64,000 bases of DNA, taken from positions 62,001-126,000 of the forward strand of contig DEJJ01000034.1 of the NCBI GenBank assembly GCA_002353285.1. Reading direction: 5' to 3'. Position 1 is the first letter of the stretch, and every line of letters starts with the position of its first letter. Below, piece by piece: positions 1 to 9,232 of this stretch. The notes below the pieces were generated by a model. That model was not told the origin of the DNA. It saw nothing but the letters and a program-made list of their open reading frames with translations, and searched no databases. The DNA comes from Porphyromonadaceae bacterium UBA2751 (GTDB lineage: Bacteria > Bacteroidota > Bacteroidia > Bacteroidales > Muribaculaceae). The translations under genes and the position numbers were made by a program.

Positions 1-1801
1 TGAAATTTAGTGCGGTAAAGGCATATTTGTTGGCGCCATACATTTTTTCTAATGTCTTACCGCCATCGTTGTAATTCTGGTCGTGGTTGGTGAGGTAGGT
101 CATTCGGTCATAGCTCTTGCCCTGGCTTTCGCTTATGAACGACTCGCAGTAGCTCTTGAGGGTAGTGGCGCTGGTGCCATTGGGGCCGAATCGTTCAAGT
201 TTGCCTCCTTGAAAGTTCCAAGCATAGTCGTAGTTGAAGCCCACGTTGAGCAGTTTGTTGGCATCGTGCACAATGTCGGCCTCGGCCACCATTATTATCT
301 CTTTTTCGGGAGCATGATTTCGCAGCATGGCTATGGTCGAAGCCCAGTAGCTGCCTGGAATGGCAGGGCTCGACACATAGTCGCAGCGGTAACCATCCAC
401 TCCAGCTTGGTCAATCCAGTAGCGAAGGCATTCGTTCATGGCCTCGCACAGCGATGGGTTGTCGTAGTTGAGTTGGAAGACGTCGCCGTAGTTGTTGGGA
501 TGCACCATCTCGCCATTCTGCGTGGTGTAATATTCGGGATGCTCGGTCACCCACATGGCATTGGTGGCAGTGTGGTTAGGAACCCAGTCGAGCACCACTT
601 TCATCCCTAGTTGGTGGGCACGGTCAACGAAGCTTTTCAGGTCGGCCACGCTGCCATAGCTCGGATTGGTAGCCTTGAAATTGGTGGCAGCGTAGGGGCT
701 GTTGATGCCTCCGCCGCGGGGATAAATGGGCATGAGCCATACAATGTCGATGCCCAGCTCACGCAGTTCACTCAGGCGATCTCGGGCAGCGGCAAAGGTT
801 CCTGCTTGTGTAAAGCTGCCCACGTTCATCTCGTAGATGACGCGGTTTTTGGCGCTCAAGGCGGTTGTTCCTGTCACGTCAAGTGGGCGTGATTCGCCTG
901 GAACCACCAAGTCCCCAGTGGGTTGTGAGCTGGTGTCGGTCACGCTGTAGCTGCCATCGGCGGCCACTCTAATGTAAATGTCTTGGATGTAGCTGAAATT
1001 CTGCATCAGGTCGTGCTGCAGTCCGTTGTTATTGTTGTTGATAATCCAGTTGGTGCCAGCGGTGGTATAGTAGATTTTTGGCAGTTCAAAGACATGCCAT
1101 ATCTCGCCATCTATGGTTTTGGTAGAGGTGTAGTGCTCGCCAGGCCATGACGCGCTCACTGGGGCGGCGTTTTTCCACACGTACAGGCAGTAGTCGCTCC
1201 ATCCCAGGTCGCTGTGCACGTACACCACGGGTGGTGGTGTGCTGTCGTCGTCTATCACGTAGCCATTGCTGTTAACGGTGAGGTAGATGTCGCGCTCGCC
1301 CATGGTGTAGTCGCTCATGAGGTCGAGTTGATGGTTAGTGCCGCCGTTCACGGCAGAGTAGTTGTTGGCAATATAATTCAACGCTTTACCGTAGTAGCCT
1401 TCGCTCAAGTCAAATCGGTAATAGGTCTTACCGTCTTTTCCCACGGTGCCGCTGTGGTGTATGCCAGGCCAGGCGCTGAGGCCTGCGTCGGGCCAGGCAT
1501 AGAGGGCCATGTCGCCCCAGCTCGCGTTGTCGCTGATGTAAATCTTGCCGCGAGTGGGCTCAGGGGTGTAATCGCCTAGCATCACATCATATATTATTGT
1601 CACGTCGGTCGAAGTCACTGCATGGTCTTTGTTGACATCGGCTGTGGCTTGAAAGGTGTAGTCATCGCCTAGAAGCACGTTGTAGACCGCTGTCACATCG
1701 GTCGACGTCACGCTGCCGTCGCAGTTCACATCTCCCACCACTTGGGCTCTCATCATTGCCATCAATGGCAAGAATGACATCAAAAGAATGAATTTTTTCA
1801 T
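1..1801 (-). CDS. Secreted GH13 alpha-amylase with dockerin-like repeats and starch-binding modules (3' end outside window)
   Basis: Glycoside hydrolase family 13 enzyme that would cleave alpha-1,4-glucans outside the cell. Reading the minus strand from the ATG at 1801 gives 600 residues with no stop before the window edge. Order: signal peptide (about 1-21), two dockerin-like calcium-loop repeats (about 24-78, DVNCDGSVTSTD and DVNKDHAVTSTD), two starch-module-like segments (about 82-180 and 195-290; LYAWPD and LYVWKN with WPG, resembling CBM25/26), then the GH13 barrel. All four GH13 motifs are visible: DWVPNH (405-410), GYRCD with nucleophile D474, acid/base E507 in VAEAD, and NHD (572-574). 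The C-terminus is missing, so a type IX sorting domain cannot be checked. Dockerin-like repeats are common in secreted Bacteroidetes proteins and do not imply a cellulosome. A -7-like TACTTTTA lies at 1864-1857. Confidence 0.9.
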   Translation of the reverse strand, partial: MKKFILLMSFLPLMAMMRAQVVGDVNCDGSVTSTDVTAVYNVLLGDDYTFQATADVNKDHAVTSTDVTIIYDVMLGDYTPEPTRGKIYISDNASWGDMALYAWPDAGLSAWPGIHHSGTVGKDGKTYYRFDLSEGYYGKALNYIANNYSAVNGGTNHQLDLMSDYTMGERDIYLTVNSNGYVIDDDSTPPPVVYVHSDLGWSDYCLYVWKNAAPVSASWPGEHYTSTKTIDGEIWHVFELPKIYYTTAGTNWIINNNNNGLQHDLMQNFSYIQDIYIRVAADGSYSVTDTSSQPTGDLVVPGESRPLDVTGTTALSAKNRVIYEMNVGSFTQAGTFAAARDRLSELRELGIDIVWLMPIYPRGGGINSPYAATNFKATNPSYGSVADLKSFVDRAHQLGMKVVLDWVPNHTATNAMWVTEHPEYYTTQNGEMVHPNNYGDVFQLNYDNPSLCEAMNECLRYWIDQAGVDGYRCDYVSSPAIPGSYWASTIAMLRNHAPEKEIIMVAEADIVHDANKLLNVGFNYDYAWNFQGGKLERFGPNGTSATTLKSYCESFISESQGKSYDRMTYLTNHDQNYNDGGKTLEKMYGANKYAFTALNF

Positions 1802-1981
1802 GTTTTTCACTATTAATAATAGGTGTTTGTAATGTCTCGCTTGGTTATTAAGCGTGTAAAAGTACCTATATTATTCCATTCAACCAATTTCTGACACCAA
1901 TTTTTTAGATGTTGTTCTTTAAATATAATCAAGGTACTCTTCGCACACGTTGTAAAAATGTTAATTTTTATTGCTCAGTTT

Positions 1982-2012
1982 TGATAATTAATAAATATTA
2001 TTTATCTTTGCC
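1982..2012 (+). promoter_or_regulatory. Bacteroidetes-type promoter of the Lys/Cys-rich protein gene
   Basis: TTTG at 1982-1985, 19 bp, then TATCTTTG at 2005-2012: an exact match to the Bacteroidetes sigma-70 consensus. Transcription should start near 2019, giving a leader of about 90 nt. The rest of the 309-bp divergent gap (1802-2110) is AT-rich and I see no gene in it. Confidence 0.75.
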
Positions 2013-2110
2013 ATGCTATTTGATTTTCAAATGGTTATAAGGAACGAGATTTTTTTTGTTTAACTGCGCATCCACTCCTCACGTGGAGCGCCTAAAACTT
2101 TTTTGATAAC

Positions 2111-2626
2111 ATGAAGAAATTAATTGCATTGATGTGCGTGGGAGCACTGGCTCTCGCAGGTGTTAACGGCCTTGAGGCTAAAACCAAAGTGAAGAAAGCT
2201 CGCAAAATTGCCAAGACCGAAAAGGTGGCTAAAGCCAAAACCGCTGCTACCGAGAAGGTTGCCAAAGAGTGCAAGGAAATGAAAGATGGCGAGTGCTGCA
2301 AGAAAGAGAAAGCAGGCGAGTGCAAGGAAATGAAGGCCAAGGGCTTGCAGAAGATGGAATGCAAGGACATGAAAGCCAGAGGCCTCAAGAAAGCCGAGTG
2401 CAAGGATGCTAAAGCCGAGTGCAAGGATGCTAAAGCCGAGTGCAAGAACGCTAAAGGCGAGTGCAAGGACATGAAGAAGGCCGACTGCAACAATTGCGAC
2501 AAGAAGGCTGGCGCCGAGCACAAGTGCGCTCACAAGAACCCATGCTGCAAGGATGGCGCCTGCAAGATGGACGGCAGCTGCGGCAAGGAGAAATGCAAGC
2601 CCGGAAGCGAAGCTTGCTGCAAGTAA
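2111..2626 (+). CDS. Exported Lys/Cys-rich repeat protein, possible metal-binding protein
   Basis: I do not recognise a family. The 171-residue product begins with a Sec signal peptide (MKKLIALMCVGALALAGVNG, probably cut near 23). The mature part is almost all Lys, Ala, Glu, Asp, Cys and Met. Residues about 65-125 hold imperfect 7- to 17-residue units of the type ECKDAKA/ECKEMKAKG, each with one Cys flanked by acidic and basic residues. The C-terminal 45 residues are denser in cysteine (NNC, NPCC, GSCGKEKC, ACC). Composition resembles metallothionein-like or copper-binding periplasmic proteins, but that is inference from composition. It is a single-gene unit with a perfect promoter upstream and a strong terminator downstream. 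No stops occur in the antisense frame because of the composition. Confidence 0.8.
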   Translation: MKKLIALMCVGALALAGVNGLEAKTKVKKARKIAKTEKVAKAKTAATEKVAKECKEMKDGECCKKEKAGECKEMKAKGLQKMECKDMKARGLKKAECKDAKAECKDAKAECKNAKGECKDMKKADCNNCDKKAGAEHKCAHKNPCCKDGACKMDGSCGKEKCKPGSEACCK

Positions 2627-2653
2627 GAGCCACACATCTACTACACTTGTTAC

Positions 2654-2695
2654 AAAAAATGGATGCTACCCCATTGCGGAGTGGCATCCATTTTT
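2654..2695. terminator. Bidirectional intrinsic terminator
   Basis: A 12-bp perfect stem (AAAAATGGATGC / GCATCCATTTTT) with T-tracts on both strands, placed between the convergent Lys/Cys-rich gene and the FKBP gene. It can serve both. Confidence 0.85.
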
Positions 2696-2722
2696 CAAGT
2701 GTTACACAAGTTGAGTGGGCGA

Positions 2723-3274
2723 CTACTGCTCGTAGTAGGGTATGCCCACAAGCTTGATGTCAAACTGCAATGTGGAGAATGGCTTGATATCGCCACTGGC
2801 TGTGGCGCCATAGCCCACATTGTAAGGGATGATAACGCGGCAACTGTCGCCAATGTGCATGCGAGGCACTGCTATGCCCCACCCCTCTATCACACCAGTG
2901 TTCAGGCGGCAACGAAACAGGCTATCGCCTGGCGATGTGCTCATGTAGGATGAATCAATGGCGGTGCCATCGTAGAGACGCAAGTAATACTTCACGTCGA
3001 CCATCGACGTGAACTTGGGCTTGAGGTTGCTCTGGGTCTTGGCGGTGTCGTTAAACCAGTGTATGAGCACTCGTGCTGTAGGGTCCCACGGGGCGGTGAC
3101 AATGGTGTAATAGTTCTTTCCGCCCTCTTGAAGGGAAGCTTGACCGTCAAACCAGGCCGTGTTGATGTCGCGCCACTCGGCATAGTCCTTGGCAGTCTCG
3201 TCCTCCTTGAAGCACGAGCTCAGCACTGTGCCAAGCACCATCACTGCTATTAATATAAAAGGTGTATTCTTCAT
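2723..3274 (-). CDS. FKBP-type peptidyl-prolyl isomerase lipoprotein
   Basis: Predicted cis-trans prolyl isomerase anchored as a lipoprotein, acting on envelope protein folding. The start MKNTPF at 3274 is preferred because it directly begins a lipoprotein signal with lipobox LSSC (Cys about 21); an in-frame ATG seven codons upstream would add a non-signal stretch. The C-terminal half (about 85-183) follows the FKBP pattern: YYLRLYDGTAIDSS, VIEGWGIAVPRMHIGDSCRV, IPYNVGYG and STLQFDIKLVGI. At 183 residues it is short, with one FKBP domain and a spacer of about 60 residues after the lipid anchor. It lies 66 bp downstream of glyS on the same strand and is likely cotranscribed. Confidence 0.88.
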   Translation of the reverse strand: MKNTPFILIAVMVLGTVLSSCFKEDETAKDYAEWRDINTAWFDGQASLQEGGKNYYTIVTAPWDPTARVLIHWFNDTAKTQSNLKPKFTSMVDVKYYLRLYDGTAIDSSYMSTSPGDSLFRCRLNTGVIEGWGIAVPRMHIGDSCRVIIPYNVGYGATASGDIKPFSTLQFDIKLVGIPYYEQ

Positions 3275-3340
3275 CGCTTTAATTCTTGAATTCAATATTA
3301 TGAGAATTGTGAATAGCGTATTATAACACTGTGCATTATT

Positions 3341-4885
3341 TTAAGCGTTGAGTTTGAGCAGGTTGTTGAGGCTACACTGCTCGCCAATGATGGCCTTGAG
3401 CTGGTCGATGGGCACGCGCTGCTGCTCCATGGTGTCGCGGTCGCGCAGCGTCACTGTGTTGTCCTCGCAGGTCTGTCCATCGATGGTGATGCAATAGGGG
3501 GTGCCTATGGCATCCATGCGGCGGTAACGCTTGCCCACGCTATCCTTCTCGTCGTAGCGGCAAGTGAAGTCAAACTTGAGCATGTCCATGATCTCACGGG
3601 CTTTCTCGGGCATGCCGTCTTTGCGCACGAGAGGCAGGATGGCACACTTGACGGGAGCCAGTGCCTTGGGCAAGTGAAGCACCACGCGAGTGTCGCCACC
3701 ATCAAGCTGCTGCTCCTCGTAGCTTGAGCACATCACCGAGAGGAACATGCGGTCAACACCTATCGAGGTCTCTATCACATAGGGGGTGTAGCTCTCGTTG
3801 AGCTCAGGGTCGAAGTACTGTATCTTCTTGCCGCTGTACTTCTCATGCTGCGACAGGTCAAAGTTGGTGCGGCTGTGTATGCCCTCTACCTCCTTGAAGC
3901 CAAATGGCATGTGGAACTCAATGTCGGTGGCGGCGTTGGCATAGTGAGCCAGCTTCTCGTGGTCGTGGAAGCGGTACTTGTCGTCGCCCATGCCCAGGGC
4001 TTTGTGCCACTGCAAGCGACGCTCTTTCCACACCTCAAACCACTTGAGCTCCTCGCCTGGACGAACGAAGAATTGCATCTCCATCTGCTCAAACTCGCGC
4101 ATGCGGAACACAAACTGGCGAGCCACAATCTCGTTGCGGAAGGCCTTACCTATCTGGGCAATACCAAATGGCAGGCGCATGCGTCCGGTCTTCTGAACAT
4201 TCAGGAAGTTGACGAAGATTCCCTGGGCGGTCTCGGGACGCAGATACACGTCCATCGTGTTGTCGCTGCTGCTGCCCATCTGGGTCTTGAACATGAGGTT
4301 GAACTGGCGCACGTCGGTCCAGTTGCGGGTGCCGCTGATGGGGTCAACAATCTCGTAGTCGAGGATTATCTGCTTGAGCTCGTCGAGGTTGTTGTCGTTC
4401 ATCGCCTTCTCAAAGCGTGAGTGAAGCTCATCCCACTTGGCCTGGTTGGCAAGCACGCGAGGATTGGTCTGGCGAAACATCGCCTCGTCAAAGCTCTCAC
4501 CAAAGCGCTTGCGGGCCTTGGCCACCTCCTTGTCCATCTTCTCCTCAAACTTGGCGAGCTGGTCCTCGATGAGCACGTCGGCACGATAGCGTTTCTTGCT
4601 GTCGCGATTGTCAATCAAGGGGTCGTTGAATGCATCCACGTGGCCGCTGGCCTTCCAGATGGTGGGGTGCATAAACACCGCCGAGTCGATGCCCACGATG
4701 TTCTCGTGAAGCAGCGTCATGGCTTCCCACCAGTAGCGCTTGATGTTGTTCTTGAGCTCTACTCCATTCTGACCGTAGTCATACACTGCTCCCAGTCCGT
4801 CGTAAATCTCACTCGATGGGAACACAAATCCATACTCCTTGCAATGCGATACAATCTTCTTGAAAACGTCTTCGTTCTGTGCCAT
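3341..4885 (-). CDS. glyS: Glycyl-tRNA synthetase, single-chain type
   Basis: Charges tRNA-Gly with glycine in the cytoplasm. The 514-residue protein is the homodimeric, class IIa type shared with archaea and eukaryotes, not the alpha2-beta2 bacterial form. Visible family segments are GFVFPSSEIYDGLGAVYDYG at the N-terminus, the motif 2 region FRNEIVARQFVFRMREFEQM, RPETAQGIFVNF in the active-site region, and the C-terminal anticodon-binding domain after about residue 405. The start at 4885 gives the usual MAQNEDVFKKIVSHC opening. A -7-like site (CAAAGTTA on the plus strand, 4935-4942) lies upstream. Nothing unusual. Confidence 0.96.
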   Translation of the reverse strand: MAQNEDVFKKIVSHCKEYGFVFPSSEIYDGLGAVYDYGQNGVELKNNIKRYWWEAMTLLHENIVGIDSAVFMHPTIWKASGHVDAFNDPLIDNRDSKKRYRADVLIEDQLAKFEEKMDKEVAKARKRFGESFDEAMFRQTNPRVLANQAKWDELHSRFEKAMNDNNLDELKQIILDYEIVDPISGTRNWTDVRQFNLMFKTQMGSSSDNTMDVYLRPETAQGIFVNFLNVQKTGRMRLPFGIAQIGKAFRNEIVARQFVFRMREFEQMEMQFFVRPGEELKWFEVWKERRLQWHKALGMGDDKYRFHDHEKLAHYANAATDIEFHMPFGFKEVEGIHSRTNFDLSQHEKYSGKKIQYFDPELNESYTPYVIETSIGVDRMFLSVMCSSYEEQQLDGGDTRVVLHLPKALAPVKCAILPLVRKDGMPEKAREIMDMLKFDFTCRYDEKDSVGKRYRRMDAIGTPYCITIDGQTCEDNTVTLRDRDTMEQQRVPIDQLKAIIGEQCSLNNLLKLNA

Positions 4886-5089
4886 TTCTAATATATTGTG
4901 TTATTAATGTTCTGTAATTTTGATTTCTAAACTGCAAAGTTAAGTGATTTTATTCGAATTTTCTCATTTTCGCCACCTTTTACATCTTTTTTAAGATTTA
5001 ATAAGACGCCAGTTTGCTCTGCCAGTACACTTTTAAGGGAAGTTCCAAATTTTTGAAAAGAAAAAATTTTATTATTCATGCCGAATGAT

Positions 5090-5097
5090 TATATTTG
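5090..5097 (+). promoter_or_regulatory. -7 element for the GSCFA gene
   Basis: TATATTTG fits the Bacteroidetes -7 box; no clear TTTG lies at the -33 position. The predicted transcript start near 5104 falls downstream of the ATG at 5078, so translation must begin at the ATG at 5120. That decides the start of the GSCFA gene. Confidence 0.6.
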
Positions 5098-5119
5098 CAA
5101 TCTTAAAGTTTTTTGCGCT

Positions 5120-6070
5120 ATGGAATTCCGAACTATGATACATCCTCGCGAGGGCGAGCATTTCATGCGTCACAGCGACAAGATTATGCTCATGGGCTCC
5201 TGCTTCAGCGACAACATTGGCGCCCGCCTTAAGGACGCTATGGTCGACGTGGTGGTCAACCCGTTTGGCACCATCTTCAACCCGCTGAGCATGGCAAGCG
5301 CGCTCCACAAGCTCATCGATGGCGAGGTGGTGGCTGGGGTCGACCTGTTCATGTCGAATGGCGTGTGGAACAGCTACGACTTCCACTCACGATTCTCGAT
5401 GGCCGATAAAGATGCCGCTCTTGAGCGCATGAATTCCAGCATCACCACCGCCCACGACCACTTGAGGCAGTGCCACTTGCTGGTTCTCACCCTGGGCACT
5501 GCAGTGGTGTATCGCCGCCGCGACACTGGCGAGGTGGTGAACAACTGCCACAAGGTGCCACAGCATGAGTTCACGCGGCGGCTGGCAGGCGTCGACGAGA
5601 TCACCGACGCACTCATCGCAGTGATGAACCGCGTGCATGATCTCAACCCCGAGTTGCGTGTGCTCTTTACAGTGAGCCCCATCCGCCACATTGCCGATGG
5701 ACTCGAGATGAACTCTCTGAGCAAGGCAGTGCTGCGTGTGGCGGTCAACAATGTGGTGCGAGCGTGCAAGGACTGGGTGGGATATTTTCCTGCTTTCGAG
5801 ATTGTAATCGACGACTTGCGCGATTATCGGTTCTATAGTGCCGACATGGTTCATCCCAGCGATGTTGCTATTGAATACATTTGGCAAACGTTCCAGGCAA
5901 CCTACTTCGACGACCGCTCCACTCAGGCCATAGCACGCTGTGAGCGCGTGAGCAAGCGGCTCAAGCACCGCCCCATGAGCAACAACCCCGACGTGGTGGC
6001 ACGCTTCAATGCCGACACTCAGGCCGTAATTGCCAACCTAAAGAAAGAATACCCCTATATTAATAAATAA
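5120..6070 (+). CDS. GSCFA-domain protein
   Basis: The 316-residue product opens with the family signature GSCFSDNIGARL (about residues 27-38), the motif that gives GSCFA its name. Family members resemble SGNH/GDSL-type hydrolases: the Ser in the signature would be the nucleophile, and a late DMVHPSDVAIEYIW block (about 250-263) supplies the Asp/His pair. The substrate is unknown; an ester on the envelope or peptidoglycan is a reasonable guess because the gene sits 76 bp upstream of murF-alr on the same strand. The protein has no signal peptide, so it probably acts in the cytoplasm. The start at 5120 is chosen because of the -7 box at 5090-5097. Confidence 0.85.
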   Translation: MEFRTMIHPREGEHFMRHSDKIMLMGSCFSDNIGARLKDAMVDVVVNPFGTIFNPLSMASALHKLIDGEVVAGVDLFMSNGVWNSYDFHSRFSMADKDAALERMNSSITTAHDHLRQCHLLVLTLGTAVVYRRRDTGEVVNNCHKVPQHEFTRRLAGVDEITDALIAVMNRVHDLNPELRVLFTVSPIRHIADGLEMNSLSKAVLRVAVNNVVRACKDWVGYFPAFEIVIDDLRDYRFYSADMVHPSDVAIEYIWQTFQATYFDDRSTQAIARCERVSKRLKHRPMSNNPDVVARFNADTQAVIANLKKEYPYINK

Positions 6071-6131
6071 CCTAGAAGTTCTAGAAAATCTAGACTATCT
6101 AGAAATTCTAGACTATCTAGAAATTCTAGGA
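6070..6131. repeat. Tandem CTAGAAATTCTAG units between GSCFA and murF-alr
   Basis: An 18-bp unit containing the near-palindrome CTAGAAATTCTAG is repeated about 2.5 times, preceded by two degenerate copies, and fills nearly the whole intergenic space. Each unit can form a small hairpin. No promoter is visible in it, so it is probably transcribed as spacer of the operon. Confidence 0.75.
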
Positions 6132-6146
6132 AATACAACTACTGAT

Positions 6147-8630
6147 ATGAAATACTCCATTCAAGAAATAGCCCAAGTGCTTGAAATTGAATCAAGTGAA
6201 TTGCGCAATAAGAATGCCGAAGTGAGCCAGCTACTCATCGACTCACGGTCGCTCACCTATCCCGCCGAGACGCTCTTCTTTGCATTAACAACATCCAGCG
6301 ACGACGGGCACCGCTATGTGAAGCATCTTTATAATAAAGGTGTGCGCAACTTTGTGATAGAATACAGTGGCAACATCGACATCAAGGCCATGCGAGAGGC
6401 CAATTTCCTGCGCGTGAGCAACACGCTCGATGCCATGCAGGCCATTGCCACCTATCACCGCAAGCGCTTCCACATCCCCATCATTGGCATCACTGGCAGC
6501 CGCGGCAAGACCACGGTGAAGGAGTGGCTCTACCAGTTGCTCAAGGACGACTACCACATCGTGCGCTCACCCAGGAGCTACAACTCACAGATAGGGGTGC
6601 CGCTATCGCTGTGGGACCTCGACGATAACACATCGCTGGCCATCATCGAGGCCGGCGTGAGCAAGACAGGCGAGATGGCGCGCGTGCAAGCGATGATAAG
6701 GCCCACAATTGGCATTATCACCAACATTGGCGATGAGCACAACGAGGGCTTTGCATCAATGCAGGAAAAGGTGGAGGAGAAAGCCAAGATTCTCAACAGC
6801 TGCGAGAGCATCGTCTATTGCGCCGACGATGAGCTGGTGGCAAGCACCATCGACCCAATCCTTTATGTTGCACAAGACGTGGGCTGGTCGCGCAAGGACG
6901 AGAGCAAGTGGCTCTATGTCAACAATATTGTGAAGCGCGACAACCACTCAATAATGCAGTGCTCGCATGAGGGCACCGACTTCGTGCTCGACGTGCCTTT
7001 TACCAGCGACCGCGACCTGGAGAATGTGGCCACCTGTGTGGCTGTGATGCTCTATCTTGACATTAGCACCAGCGTGATAGTCGACCGAGTGCAGCGCCTC
7101 ACACCAGTGGGCACACGCATCAACGTGATAGAGGGCGTGAACGAGTGCACCATCATTGCCGACGGCTACACCAGCGACTACAACTCGCTCTCACCAGCAC
7201 TCGACTTCATGCTCCGGCGCTGCAACCCGCAGCAGCACACCACTGTTATACTTAGCGATCTGCAACCCGAGACCTACGGTGAAGACGAACTCTACATACG
7301 CGTGAGCGAGCTCCTGCGCAGCAAGGGCATCACGCGACTGATAGGTGTGGGCCCCGACATGTGCCGTTTCAGCAAGTACTTCAACTCGGGCCGCGACTTG
7401 TTCTTTGAGTCCACTGCCAAGTTCCTTGAGAGCATGAGCCAGGGCGACTTCGACAACGAGACGGTGCTCGTGAAAGGTGCTTCACGCTTCGAGTTCTTCC
7501 AAATCGTGGAAATGCTCGAGGTGAGCCGACACCAGACTGTCGAGGAAATCGACCTCAATGCCCTTGCCCACAACTTCAAGTTCCTGAAGTCGCATGTGAA
7601 CTTCAACACCAAGACCGTGGCAATGGTCAAGGCATCGGGCTACGGCACAGGCTCCTATGAGATAGCCAAAACTCTTCAAGACTGTGGCGCCACCTATCTG
7701 GCAGTAGCCGTTCAGGACGAGGGCGTGGATCTGCGCAAAGCTGGCATCACGCTGCCCATCATCGTGCTCAACCCCAGCACTGTGAACTACAAGGCAATGT
7801 TTGACCGCTACTTGGAGCCCGAGGTCTACAGCATGGAGGAAGCACGCCAGCTCATCAAGGAGGGCCGCAAGTATGGAGCCAAGAACTTCCCAGTTCACAT
7901 CAAGATTGACAGCGGCATGCACCGCTTGGGCTTCACCCTGGAGCAGATTCCCGAACTCGTGGAGCTACTTCTCTCGCAAGACATCATCATGCCAGTGAGC
8001 GTGTTCTCACACCTGAGCGTTGCCGATGAGCCCAGTCAGGACGATTTCACACGTGATCAAGTGGAATACTTCGAGATTTGCGCCACCCAGCTTCAGGCAA
8101 GCTTTTCGCACAACATCATTCGCCACATCCTCAACACCACTGGAATAGTGCGATTCCCTGAGTACCAGATGGATATGGTGCGCATGGGAGTGGGCCTCTA
8201 CGGCATCAAGACTGTGGACGATGGCAGCGAGGATGGCATTGTGCCAGTGGCCGAGCTGCGAGCTGTGGTCATCAGCATTAAGGAATGGCCTGCAGGAACA
8301 ACTATTGGCTACGGACGCCGCGGTGTGCTCGAGCGCGACTCACGCATCGCCACCGTCTCCATTGGTTATGCCGATGGCATGGACCGCCACTTTGGCAACG
8401 GAGCAATCAACGTGTGGGTGGGCGGCAAGCTGTGTCCCACGGTGGGCAACATCTGCATGGATGCCTGCATGATCGATGTCACCGATGCCGAATGTGAGGT
8501 AGGCGACAAGGTGGAAATCTTTGGTCGCCACAACCCCATCGAGCAGCTTAGTGAGGCCCGCGGCACCATTGGCTACGAAATCCTCACCAGCATCTCGCCC
8601 CGTGTGAAGCGCGTCTACTTCCGCGAGTAG
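6147..8630 (+). CDS. MurF-alanine racemase fusion protein
   Basis: Bifunctional cytoplasmic enzyme of peptidoglycan synthesis. The N-terminal Mur ligase half (about 1-455) adds D-Ala-D-Ala to UDP-MurNAc-tripeptide, and the C-terminal half (about 460-827) makes D-alanine from L-alanine with PLP. The ATP loop is GITGSRGKTT (about 115-123, Lys121), followed by EAGVSKTGEM and the NIGDEH block. The racemase half starts VEEIDLNALAHN, carries the PLP lysine K495 in MVKASGYGTG and the second catalytic residue Y722 in GYGRRG. The fusion is widespread in Bacteroidetes. Combined length of 827 residues is normal for it. It follows the GSCFA gene and is probably cotranscribed. Confidence 0.96.
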   Translation: MKYSIQEIAQVLEIESSELRNKNAEVSQLLIDSRSLTYPAETLFFALTTSSDDGHRYVKHLYNKGVRNFVIEYSGNIDIKAMREANFLRVSNTLDAMQAIATYHRKRFHIPIIGITGSRGKTTVKEWLYQLLKDDYHIVRSPRSYNSQIGVPLSLWDLDDNTSLAIIEAGVSKTGEMARVQAMIRPTIGIITNIGDEHNEGFASMQEKVEEKAKILNSCESIVYCADDELVASTIDPILYVAQDVGWSRKDESKWLYVNNIVKRDNHSIMQCSHEGTDFVLDVPFTSDRDLENVATCVAVMLYLDISTSVIVDRVQRLTPVGTRINVIEGVNECTIIADGYTSDYNSLSPALDFMLRRCNPQQHTTVILSDLQPETYGEDELYIRVSELLRSKGITRLIGVGPDMCRFSKYFNSGRDLFFESTAKFLESMSQGDFDNETVLVKGASRFEFFQIVEMLEVSRHQTVEEIDLNALAHNFKFLKSHVNFNTKTVAMVKASGYGTGSYEIAKTLQDCGATYLAVAVQDEGVDLRKAGITLPIIVLNPSTVNYKAMFDRYLEPEVYSMEEARQLIKEGRKYGAKNFPVHIKIDSGMHRLGFTLEQIPELVELLLSQDIIMPVSVFSHLSVADEPSQDDFTRDQVEYFEICATQLQASFSHNIIRHILNTTGIVRFPEYQMDMVRMGVGLYGIKTVDDGSEDGIVPVAELRAVVISIKEWPAGTTIGYGRRGVLERDSRIATVSIGYADGMDRHFGNGAINVWVGGKLCPTVGNICMDACMIDVTDAECEVGDKVEIFGRHNPIEQLSEARGTIGYEILTSISPRVKRVYFRE

Positions 8631-9136
8631 CGGCCACCACACTTTGTGTTTTTTTTGAACGGCAATTAATGATAATTGGCGCGGTGTTTTTTTGGGACAT
8701 AAGCACATAAGATTCCATAAGGACATAAGATTTAATTATTTGAATCGGTGGAATCATGTCTCGGTTTTTGCCACTCCTGGCGGAGTGGAAATTATTGCTT
8801 CGCTAAAATTTTTAATGGTGCTTCGCACTAAAATTATTGCTGCCGCTGTGTGGGTGGTGGGACAGTTTTGCGTTTTTTTTCTGGAAAAATGGACCAGGAC
8901 TGGGCTGTTTTCTGGTCAAAAACGGAACTGTGGGACAGTTTTGCATTTTTTTCTTGTTGGCAACATGTCAAAGATCTCTTGTGCTGGAATGCGACGAGGC
9001 AAAAGTAATACCTTATTATATTAAAAAGCAATATCAAGAGAACTCGCTCTGCAGGGATGTGTAGCGCAGAGATGTGCTGTGTGTGGGTGTTATTCTTATC
9101 AAAATTGACACTTTGTTGAAATTTTGCCTCATTTAC
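8631..9136. other. Long intergenic region with repeats, no gene seen
   Basis: About 500 bp with no convincing coding sequence. It holds a small CCACTCC-TGGC-GGAGTGG hairpin (about 8773-8790), a set of ACATAAG words (8696-8730), and two direct copies of GTGGGACAGTTTTGC followed by T-rich tracts (8857-8871 and 8930-8944, 73 bp apart). The latter resemble the 54-bp units at the right edge of the window. Confidence 0.6.
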
Positions 9137-9167
9137 TTTGGAATTACAACTTTTATTAATAATTTTG
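9137..9167 (+). promoter_or_regulatory. Bacteroidetes-type promoter of the giant LRR gene
   Basis: TTTG at 9137-9140, 19 bp, TAATTTTG at 9160-9167. Predicted transcription start is near 9174, so the in-frame GTG at 9179 is too close to be the start and the ATG at 9233 is preferred. Confidence 0.75.
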
Positions 9168-9232
9168 CCTAATTATTTTTGTGTGACCATATTTTAGCAT
9201 TCAAAATATCTAACCATAAAATTACACGAATC

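Noticed and set aside
1..1801. Cellulosome component because of dockerin repeats
   Set aside because: No cohesin is seen and the enzyme is an amylase; dockerin-like repeats are common on secreted Bacteroidetes proteins.
2120..2635. Hydrophobic 171-codon frame opposite the Lys/Cys-rich gene
   Set aside because: Arises because Lys/Cys/Ala codons have no antisense stops in that frame; no start context or promoter.
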